From Branchiostoma floridae (taxonomy: Eukaryota; Chordata; Leptocardii; Amphioxiformes; Branchiostomatidae): DNA of 64,000 nucleotides. The notes beneath the pieces were generated by a model. It was given only the letters and a program-made list of their open reading frames with translations. It ran no database searches and was not told the DNA's origin. The stretch's first letter is position 1, and each line of letters begins with the position of its first letter. The stretch spans positions 5,439,119-5,503,118 of the forward strand of contig NC_049990.1 in the NCBI RefSeq assembly GCF_000003815.2, in the 5' to 3' direction. The position numbers and the translations under genes are program-made. Positions 55,970 through 64,000 of the stretch are shown here, in pieces.

Positions 55970-57485
55970 CTATGGAGCCGCCCTTGTAAACGATAAACAA
56001 GCTTCATAAACCCAGATATATGCACTTATGCACTTTGAATGTATACAATTTTTTCACGTCACCACAGGAAAAATCTTAGTCCGCTATGTGGCCGCCCTTG
56101 TTAACGAAAAACAAGTTTCATGGAGCCAGCTCTATGAACTTTGAATGTATACAATTGGTTCTCGTCACCAAAGGAAAAATATTTATATAGTCCGCTATGT
56201 GGCCGCCCTTGTAAACGAAAAACAAGTTTCATGGAGCCAGCTCTATGAACTTTGAATGTATACAATTGGTTCTCGTCACCACAGGAAAAATATTTATATA
56301 GTCCGCTATGTGGCCGCCCTTGTAAACGAAAAACAAGTTTCATGGAGCCAGCTCTATGAACTTTGAATGTATACAATTGGTTCTCGTCACCACAGGAAAA
56401 ATATTTATATAGTCCGCTATGGGGCCGCCCTTGTTAACGAAAAACAAGTTTCATGGAGCCAGCTCTATGAACTTTGAATGTATACAATTGGTTCTCGTCA
56501 CCACAGGAAAAATATTTATATAGTCCGCTATGGGGCCGCCCTTGTTAACGAAAAACAAGTTTCATGGAGCCAGCTCTATGAACTTTGAATGTATACAATT
56601 GGTTCTCGTCACCACAGGAAAAATATTTATATAGTCCGCTATGTGGCCGCCCTTGTAAACGAAAAACAAGTTTCATGGAGCCAGCTCTATGATTTTTGAA
56701 TGTATACAATTGGTTCTCGTCACCACAGGAAAAAATATTTATATAGTCCGCTATGTGGCCGCGCGCCCTTGTAAACGAAAAACAAGTTTCATGGAGCCAG
56801 CTCTATGAACTTTGAATGTATACAATTGGTTCTCGTCACCACAGGAAAAATATTTATATAGTCCGCTATGTGGCCGCCCTTGTAAACGAAAAACAAGTTT
56901 CATGGAGCCAGCTCTATGAACTTTGAATGTATACAATTAATTGGTTCTCGTCACCACAGGAAAAATATTTATATAGTCCGCTATGGGGCCGCCCTTGTAA
57001 ACGAAAAACAAGTTTCATGGAGCCAGCTCTATGAACTTTGAATGTATACAATTGGTTCTCGTCACCACAGGAAAAATATTTATATAGTCCGCTATGGGGC
57101 CGCCCTTGTAAATGAAAAACAAGTTTCATGGAGCCAGCTCTATGAACTTTGAATGTATACAATTAATTGGTTCTCGTCACCACAGGAAAAATATTTATAT
57201 AGTCCGCTATGGGGCCGCCCTTGTAAACGAAAAACAAGTTTCATGGAGCCAGCTCTATGAACTTTGAATGTATACAATTGGTTCTCGTCACCACAGGAAA
57301 AATATTTATATAGTCCGCTATGGGGCCGCCCTTGTAAACGATAAACAAGTTTCATGGAGCCAGCTCTATGCTCTTTGAATGTATACTCGAATGTATACAA
57401 TGATTGGTTCTCGTCACCACAGGAAAAATCATAGTCCGCTATGTGGCCGCCCTTGTAAACGAAAAACAAGTTTCATGGAGCCAGC
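55970..57485. repeat. satellite array 1, about 13 units of about 111 bp
   Basis: Unit markers are CATGGAGCCAGCTCTATG, AATGTATACAATTGGTTC, TCGTCACCACAGGAAAAAT and GTAAACGAAAAACAAG. Units differ mainly by GTGGCC/GGGGCC, TTAACG/TAAACG and an AATT insertion. Open frames on the minus strand simply translate the repeat. Confidence 0.95.
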
Positions 57486-58948
57486 GTTGATCTGAGATTA
57501 TTATCATCGTCTTCCGGGAGGGACGTAAAACGGGGGTCTCGTGCTCGAGGACTCATTACTCAACACATTGGGTACCTACTGGGATGCAAAATACACCAGA
57601 TAATACTATTATTATTAATATAATGTTCTAATTACCTCTCTTATTCTATAACAAAACAGAAGATGGGAAAATAAGGTTGAGTCTTGGGACAGGTGTAGAT
57701 CTCCCACGCGGGACTCCAACATGGGCTTCGGGGCAACCCCTTTTATTATTGTGCAACTTCTTATCCATACATGTTTTTATTGTTTGTTTTTCCGGCACTA
57801 GCATTGTCTGCCCGGCCCCCCTCCGGTTATCAGTCGGTGAGCTACTAGATAATTGTTACAGGCTGTGACAAGCCACGGTGGGAGTTTCACGGTGGGCAAG
57901 CCGTAAAACGCTTTGTAACGATTTAGCAGGGAGGTGTCGCATTCCTCAGTACACGGTCCCGTAAACAATGCCCTCCAAGCAGAGGTTGGGTTTCGAGATG
58001 AATTTCGAGAAGTCTTTTTATTCATTTTTGTCGGACTTTCTAATTTGTTGTATGGATACGTATTTATCCAACTTATAAACCTGCAATGGGGGACAAAGTG
58101 CACACAAACTGGTGGTACGACCTATTCCATATTGTGTATTACTTTTGACAAAACGTCCAATGCCAAGCGCAGATAATATATTATGTACTGACGGCAAACT
58201 GCCCACTAGTTTGGGGAATGAACGATTGACAATTTACTATCTGATTTTAGAATTAGAACGTTAACCTGGTAATGTTAGCTCTATATCGGCGGTCTTGTGA
58301 CATCACAAAGTAAAATGCTACATTTCACCAAGGACGTTACATCAGTAACGTCCTTGATTTCACAAAGGCGCCGCTTGCTTGGGCGATTCGACCTCTGCTT
58401 GGAGAGTACTAGGGGGTATTTTTTTACTGTCTGTTTTTCGTTTAACAATCAACTCTAGCAGTCAATTCCCCTTAACATTTTATTGCTCCCACATATTAGG
58501 CGTCTTCGGTTTAGCAGTCCTTGAACACCACTGTTACAGTGCTATCTGTGCCCATATTGTCGCATTCCTCAGTACACGGTCCCGTAAACAAAACCTCGAA
58601 GAAGAGGTTGGGTTTCGATATGAATTTGACGTCTTTTTATGCATTTTTGTCGGACTTTCTAACTTGTTGTACCTCACTCTTCCTCCCTTCGGGCTTGGTC
58701 CTGGTGGTTTTCAATGTTGTGAGAACGCCATTAAACTTTACCAAGCCCACTCCCTCTCCGTCTCATTCAATCCGGTATGTAGTGTGAGAGAGCAGATAAT
58801 TTGATGCACAGAAGTAACAAGGATGGATAATCTTTGTTAAACGAAGTTATAAGTATTGTATACCATTGTGTCCCACTGTAAACTGTTCTTGTTTCTTAGC
58901 ATAGCCATACGATAAAAAGCTGTTGTTGCATACTTAGTAGCTTACAAC

Positions 58949-59048
58949 TAATCTCCAAGCAGATTCCAATTTTACCCCTCTGCCGGCTAAACTCCTTCCC
59001 CAGCTTATGTTACTATCTTATGCCATGGAGGAATCTGCTTGGAGATTA
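58949..59048. mobile_element. small element with CTCCAAGCAGA ends (copy 3)
   Basis: TAATCTCCAAGCAGATTCC at the left is inverted at the right as GGAATCTGCTTGGAGATTA, a perfect 19-bp terminal repeat, with ACTATCTTATGCC inside as in copy 2. Confidence 0.85.
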
Positions 59049-59087
59049 TCTTACAACGTGTATCCCTTGATGCAGACCCTGTTTTTA

Positions 59088-59180
59088 TACTCTCCAAGCA
59101 GAGGTCGAATCGCGCAGATATAGTAGTGTATTTTTCGACTACCACTATATCTGCGCGATTCGACCTCTGCTTGGAGAGTA
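59088..59180. repeat. long palindrome, 37-bp perfect arms, 19-nt spacer
   Basis: Arm 59088-59124 (TACTCTCCAAGCAGAGG, then TCGAATCGCGCAGATATAGT) is exactly inverted at 59144-59180. The phrase GATTCGACCTCTGCTTGG also occurs alone at 58385-58402. Confidence 0.95.
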
Positions 59181-59229
59181 CTGTTTTTAGACACATGGGG
59201 TTTTGCGCAGTCCGGACTAGACAGGTTTT

Positions 59230-59391
59230 NNNNNNNNNNNNNNNNNNNNNNNNNNNNNNNNNNNNNNNNNNNNNNNNNNNNNNNNNNNNNNNNNNNNNNN
59301 NNNNNNNNNNNNNNNNNNNNNNNNNNNNNNNNNNNNNNNNNNNNNNNNNNNNNNNNNNNNNNNNNNNNNNNNNNNNNNNNNNNNNNNNNNN
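59230..59391. other. assembly gap (162 N)
   Basis: Unresolved bases directly after a long palindrome; an open frame spanning it is meaningless. Confidence 1.
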
Positions 59392-59939
59392 TGTTCCAGC
59401 CAGATCTAATCTAAGTTTTTTCCTCCTGGCTAAGGAGGGGAGACCTCGCCCTTCTTTTTCAGCACTGGAACCCCGGGTTCCAATCTAGAACAGCGTACTC
59501 TAAGACAATTTCCTCATTAATAAATTAGAGACCACTGCATCACCGTAACAAGCCTCAGAAACACACACACACACAAAAACGCTACCCAAAATATAATCTC
59601 AGTCTCGGCAAATCCAAAGCTAATGTTGTAGAAACTGCAAGATAATGATATATGTATAAACCCCAGCAGTTATAGCTAAGGTCTCATTGGTGATTTCCCC
59701 CATAGACTTTTATGTTATAATACGTGTTTTATATGGTCGCGTTCATAATAAAGATACAGCGAATATCAGCATATTTTTCATTGTATGTTTTCTATGTTAA
59801 GCACATTTACCATATAGCGTGAAAAAAATGGCCAACGTCAAATAGATATACTATTACGCTCTTTGTTAATAGCAAATACAAACAACAATAATCTACAATA
59901 AGTCAATCCCCACGAGAGGCACTTTTTCGCTGTTCGTGT

Positions 59940-62280
59940 ACAACCGCACCACTCAGAAACAAGTGCGTAGAGGTGAAAAATGTTGGCCGTAGCTGTGCGG
60001 GCTTGTTTATTGTTTACAAGAAAAGCGAATTATATGTATAAATTTCTCCTGGAGGTGACGTGAAACTTGTATAGTATTCAAAGTGCGTAGAGGTAAAAGA
60101 ATGTTGGCCGTAGTTGTGCGGGCTTGTTTATTGTTTACAAGAAAATCAAACTTAAAATTTCTCCTGAAGGTGACGTGAAACATGTATAGTATTCAAAGTG
60201 CGTAGAGGTAAAAGAATGTTGGCCGTAGTTGTGCGGGCTTGTTTATTGTTTACAAGAAAATCAAACTTTAAATTTCTCCTGAAGGTGACGTGAAACATGT
60301 ATAGTATTCAAAGTGCGTAGAGGTGAAAGAATGTTGGCCGTAGCTGTGCGGGCTTGTTTATTGTTTACAAGAAAATCAAACATAAATTTCTCCTGAAGGT
60401 GACGTGAAACTTGTATAGCATTCAATGTGCGTAGAGGTGGAAGAATGTTGGCCGTAGCTGTGCGGGCTTGTTTATTGTTTACAAGAAAATTAAACTTAAA
60501 ATTTCTCCTGAAGGTGACGTGAAACATGTATAGTGTTCAAAGTGCGTAGAGGTAAAAGAATGCAGGCCGTACGTAGCTTTGCGGGCTTGTTTCTTGTTTA
60601 CAAGAAAAGGGAACTATAAATTTCTCCTAGACGTGACGTGAAACATGTATAATATTCAAAGTGCGTAGAGGTAAAAGAATGCAGGCCGTACGTAGCTGTG
60701 CGGGCTTGTTTATTGTTAACAAGAAAAGCAAACTATAAATTTCTCCTAGACGTGACGTGAAACATGTATAATATTCAAAGTGCGTAGAGGTAAAAGAATG
60801 CAGGCCGTACGTAGCTGTGCGGGCTTGTTTATTGTTTACAAGAAAATCAAACTTTAAATTTCTCCAGAAGGTGACATGAAACATGTATAGTTTTCAAAGT
60901 GCGTAGAGGTAAAAGAATACAGGCCGTACGTAGCTTTGCGGGCTTGTTTCTTGTTTACAAGAAAAGGGAACTATAAATTTCTCCTGGAGATGACGTGAAA
61001 CTTGTATAGCATTCAAAGTGCGTAGAGGTGGAAGAATGTTGTCGTAGTTGTGCGGGCTTGTTTATTGTTTACAAGAAAATCAAACTTTAGATTTCTCCTG
61101 AAGGTGACGTGAAACATGTATAGTATTCAAAGTGCGTAGAGGTGGAAGAATGTTGTCGTAGTTGTGCGGGCTTGTTTATTGTTTACAAGAAAATCAAACT
61201 TTAGATTTCTCCTGAAGGTGACGGGAAACTTGTATAGCATTCAATGTGCGTAGAGGTGGAAGAATGTTGCCGTAGTTGTGCGGGCTTGTTTATTGTTTAC
61301 AAGAAAAGCGAACTATGAATTTCTTCCAAAGTGACATGAAACATGTATAGTGTTCAAAGTGCGTAGAGGTGAAAGAATGTTGGCCGCAGTTGTGCGGACT
61401 TGTTTATTGTTTACAAGAAAAGCGAACTTTAAATTTCTCCTGAAGGTGACGTGAAACTTGTATAGTATTCAAAGTGCGTAGAGGTGAAAGAATGTTGGCC
61501 GTAGTTGATGTGCGGGCTTGTTTATTGTTTACAAGAATAGCGAACTATAAATTTCGCTTGCAGGTGACGTGAAACATGTAAAATATTGAAAGTGCGTAGA
61601 GGTGAAAGAATGTTGGCCGTAGTTGTGCGGGCTTGTTTATTGTTTACAAGAAAATCAAACTTTAAATTTTCCTGAAGGTGACGTGAAACATGTATAGTAT
61701 TCAAAGTGCGTAGAGGTGAAAGAATGTTGGCCGTATCTATGCGGGCTTGTTTATTGTTTACAAGAAAAGCGAACTATAAATTTCTCCCGGATGTGACGTG
61801 AAACTTGTATAGCATTCCAAGTGCGTAGAGGTGGAAGAATGTTGGCCGTAGTTGTGCGGGCTTGTTTATTGTTTACAAGAAAAGCAAACTATGAATTTCT
61901 CCCAAAGTGACATGAAACATGTATAGTGTTCAAAGTGCGTAGAGGTAAAAGAATACAGGCCGTACGTACCTGTGCGGGCTTGATTATTGTTTACAAGAAA
62001 AGCGAACTATAAATTTCTCCTGGAGGTGACGTGAAACTTGTATAGCATTCAAAGTGCGTAGAGGTGAAAGAATGTTGGCCGTAGTTGTGCGGGCTTGTTT
62101 ATTGTTTACAAGAAAAGCGAACTTGAAATTTCTCCTGGAGGTGACGTGAAACTTGTATAGTATTCAAAGGTGCGTTTAGGTGAAAGAATGAATGTTGGCC
62201 GTAGTTGATGTGCGGGCTTGTTTATTGTTAAAGAATAGCGAACTAAAAATTTCTCTTGAAGGTAAATTGAAACATGTCTA
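59940..62280. repeat. satellite array 2, about 20 units of about 117 bp
   Basis: Unit markers are AAAGTGCGTAGAGGT, AATGTTGGCCGTAG, GTGCGGGCTTGTTTATTG, TTTACAAGAAAA, AAATTTCTCC and GGTGACGTGAAACATGTATA. The inverse of array 1 aligns to it: CTTGTTTTTCGTTTACAAG with CTTGTTTATTGTTTACAAG, and GGTGACGAGAACCAATTGTA with GGTGACGTGAAACATGTATA. Variants GCAGGCCGTACGTAG and GTTGTCGTAG occur in runs. Confidence 0.95.
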
Positions 62281-62477
62281 TGTATTCCATGCGCGCAGAA
62301 GTGAAAGAGTTTGTTACCACTTCGTCCTTATAGCGGAATATAAATTTCTCTTTATGGTGACGTGAACCAATTGTATGCATTCAAAGAAATACAAATTTCT
62401 CTTGAGTGTGACGTGAACCAATAGTATGTATTCAAAGTGCATAGAGCTGGCTCCATGGAGCTGGTAGGTAGGGCGCA

Positions 62478-62545
62478 GGGTTGTACTAATAGCTGCATGG
62501 AGCTGGCTCCATGGAGCTGGCTCCATGGAGCTATTAGTACAACCC
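62478..62545. repeat. terminal hairpin palindrome, right
   Basis: Same structure as 55841-55908 with one mismatch (GCTGCATGG for GCTCCATGG). Confidence 0.88.
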
Positions 62546-62550
62546 CTATT

Positions 62551-62559
62551 GGGAATTAG
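62551..62559. repeat. 9-bp target-site duplication, right
   Basis: GGGAATTAG, matching 55826-55834 exactly. Confidence 0.75.
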
Positions 62560-62990
62560 TTCACCGGCAGCAAATTGGCTACATTAAACGGAATGGAATT
62601 TTCCAACGTAAGTTCTAATGATGCAGGGGAGATTAGGACGAAATTGTATTTCAATCGTGGAGGTGAACCTACTACCAGTCTTTGTCAAAATATGCCCCAA
62701 ATAAGCAAACTACACTATTCATATTCTTCTTAAGGGACTATATGAAAGATGTGTGCTTCCATTCGGTTTTGCAAACGCCCCGACTACCTTCTAATCCAAT
62801 GCTATTGCTGTGTGCTCGTCCAAACGCACCGTGTAGTATCTCGCATTACATGCGATCATTACATATCATATGAGACCTGCTACCCACGCAGAGTTATTAA
62901 GCGGAAGAAGTGCCCTTATCCCGTGTGCAATGTAGATCAATGCGACTGAGTTAATGGCATACGACTTGGCAAGGTCCTCGAGTTGTAGAA
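62560..62990. other. flank, nothing recognised
   Basis: Short overlapping plus-strand frames (62682-62949) have no recognised domain or splice support. Confidence 0.35.
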
Positions 62991-62994
62991 ATAG

Positions 62995-63405
62995 CACCAG
63001 CTTCTGCACGTGTAGGTACCATGTGAAAAATTAATCATTATGTCGATAGCTGTAGTATGATTGGGAAATGATGAAAAGGTTTGCGTATAGCCTCATTCAT
63101 GATGTACCCATCTATACTTTTAATCAAGTTCTAGAGTTGATAATGAGACCTTGATTTCTGAAATTGTAGTTGGGTGAAATTCCAAACGTACTTTGCAATG
63201 TGGTCTGTTGCAATTATCCGTACTCATACAATGCTAACAAGCACCATTGTCGTGCACGTGTACGTGCCATGTGAATGGTAGACATGATTATGCCAACAGT
63301 TAGAATGGGGAATGACTAAAATGTTAGACGTGTCATTTATTGCAATCTATATACTTAAAACTGTTGAAAATAAGACCTTGATTTCTGCTGGCTATACATT
63401 AATAG
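62995..63405. repeat. diverged tandem duplication, about 245-bp unit
   Basis: AGCACC, GCACGTGTAGGTACCATGTG, GGGAAATGA and GAGACCTTGATTTCTG at 62995-63175 have ordered counterparts at 63241-63400 (GCACGTGTACGTGCCATGTG, GGGGAATGA, AAGACCTTGATTTCTG). Confidence 0.8.
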
Positions 63406-63410
63406 GCTGT

Positions 63411-64000
63411 CAAAATTGATATAATAAAAAGGAAGGTAGAATACCATTGAGCAGTAAATCTACTGGTTAGTGACTGAGAGGTTTCACACACTCTGATAGC
63501 GTTAGTTGTACCATATTTGTAGTATATGAGCCTATCGTGCTACGTTGTCACGATGCACGATACATTGAACATATCTTAAGACAAAATGGTAGAAATATAA
63601 GATAGACTAGCACTGCGAACCGTCGAGGCCCCACGGGAATCTGCATCGCTTTTTTCTCAGAACTGTAAGGGAAAGACGATGTCAGTATTCCTTCGGGAAA
63701 TATACCCGATCAGGCTAATCTGATCGCTTGGAGAACTCCGGGCCGTCGACACAAGGGGCGGATATTTTCATCAACCTGCCAGACGAATTCCCCGAATGCG
63801 CAACGGCCTGCGTCGCTTCCATTTCCGCCCGAAGTAATCCATAAAGTGTAAACAAGAAAGCTTTTAAAAAAAGCTGGCCGGGGCGCATTTGGAAGGACTA
63901 CCTCACAATTTCATGTTGTGTTCCAGTAAAATGTGCATCATTATTAAACTAGAAGTTTATATCTAAAATCTATGGGAAGTTGGCTGGAAACCTTTGTTCA
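63411..64000. other. right edge, no firm feature
   Basis: 63610-63840 is CpG-richer, with an acceptor-like TTTTTTCTCAG at 63650-63660, but all three frames after it close within about 22 codons. Not called. Confidence 0.35.

Larger units (their letters stand above)
57486..59939. other. core of the composite element
   Basis: No transposase-like motif is visible. It contains a direct duplication: GCATTCCTCAGTACACGGTC, then GAGGTTGGGTTTCGA, then TTTGTCGGACTTTCTAA, at 57937-58050 and 58560-58672. It also holds a hairpin (58329-58356, AAGGACGTTAC inverted), a small CTCCAAGCAGA element, a long palindrome and the assembly gap. Confidence 0.6.
55835..62550. mobile_element. 6.7-kb foldback-type composite element
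   Basis: The outer about 120 bp at each end are inverted copies of each other: GGGGTTGTACTAATAGCTCC leads in from both sides, and both continue through the palindromic CTCCATGGAGCCAG block to ACAACCCTGCGCCC. Inside these lie two tandem arrays in opposite orientation (55970-57485 and 59940-62280) around a core (57486-59939). Perfect 9-bp direct repeats flank the whole. The layout resembles Foldback/Galileo elements, and 9 bp also fits Mutator-like elements. No transposase frame is recognisable, but the core includes a sequencing gap. Superfamily is undetermined. Confidence 0.8.

Noticed and set aside
56101-57469. Minus-strand frames with MYTFKVHRAGSMKLVF repeats
   Set aside because: Translation of the about 111-bp satellite units, several with frame-changing length variants; no sign of selection on the frame.
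58379-58804. 141-codon plus-strand frame in the composite element's core
   Set aside because: Part of it is the internal direct duplication, it is hydrophobic and low in motif content, and no transposase catalytic residues can be seen.
59039-59488. 149-codon frame
   Set aside because: Spans 162 unknown bases and a palindrome; not interpretable.
60261-61704. Minus-strand frames repeating NNKQARTATANIL
   Set aside because: Same explanation for the 117-bp array.

Overview
The window reads as animal nuclear DNA, most likely from a lancelet (amphioxus, Branchiostoma). Coding exons are short and separated by AT-rich introns with consensus GT-AG sites. Recognisable tails of non-LTR retrotransposons and a Penelope-like element are scattered throughout, along with many small inverted-repeat elements and tRNA-derived SINEs. 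The assignment to lancelet is inference from repeat style and from an NHL-propeller gene of a kind common in those genomes. No bacterial, operon-like or CRISPR organisation is present.

Supported host genes are few. (1) A 581-residue, apparently intronless protein on the minus strand (34098-35843) made of two near-identical NHL beta-propeller domains, with a compact CRE / E-box / TATA promoter just upstream. (2) A two-exon minus-strand gene (31206-30006) for a 98-residue secreted protein whose exon phases match exactly; its first codons and upstream region are duplicated and truncated at about 29.5 kb. (3) Two consecutive in-phase minus-strand exons (15111-15000 and 13532-13433) that form the C-terminus of an unidentified gene. 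(4) A minus-strand signal-peptide or signal-anchor exon with a good donor (6618-6552), possibly linked to a terminal exon near 4.6-4.8 kb. (5) A CpG-rich candidate promoter and non-coding first exon on the plus strand near 51.1-51.3 kb. None of these genes can be shown to work together.

Most of the remaining sequence is repeats. 1-12.6 kb: inverted-repeat elements, LINE 3' ends, a (CA)n tract, telomere-like TTAGGG/CTAGGG repeats and local duplications. 14-22 kb: a LINE reverse-transcriptase C-terminus, a degenerate repeat carrying X-box palindromes, and a 2.5-kb minisatellite of 50-bp units, each resembling a 3' splice site. 22-32 kb: a SINE, hAT-like and other small inverted-repeat elements, and an array rich in POU octamers. 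37.5-39.1 kb: a large inverted repeat split by a solo LTR. 40-50 kb: more inverted-repeat elements, an 8-bp-flanked hAT element, a Penelope-like fragment and SINE pieces. 49.3-55.4 kb is comparatively repeat-poor.

The most striking structure is 55835-62550: a 6.7-kb composite element bounded by a perfect 9-bp direct repeat. It has hairpin-forming terminal inverted repeats and two homologous satellite arrays (units about 111 and 117 bp) facing each other around a 2.4-kb core. The core carries a 37-bp-armed perfect palindrome and an assembly gap (59230-59391). It resembles Foldback/Galileo-type architecture but no transposase is visible.
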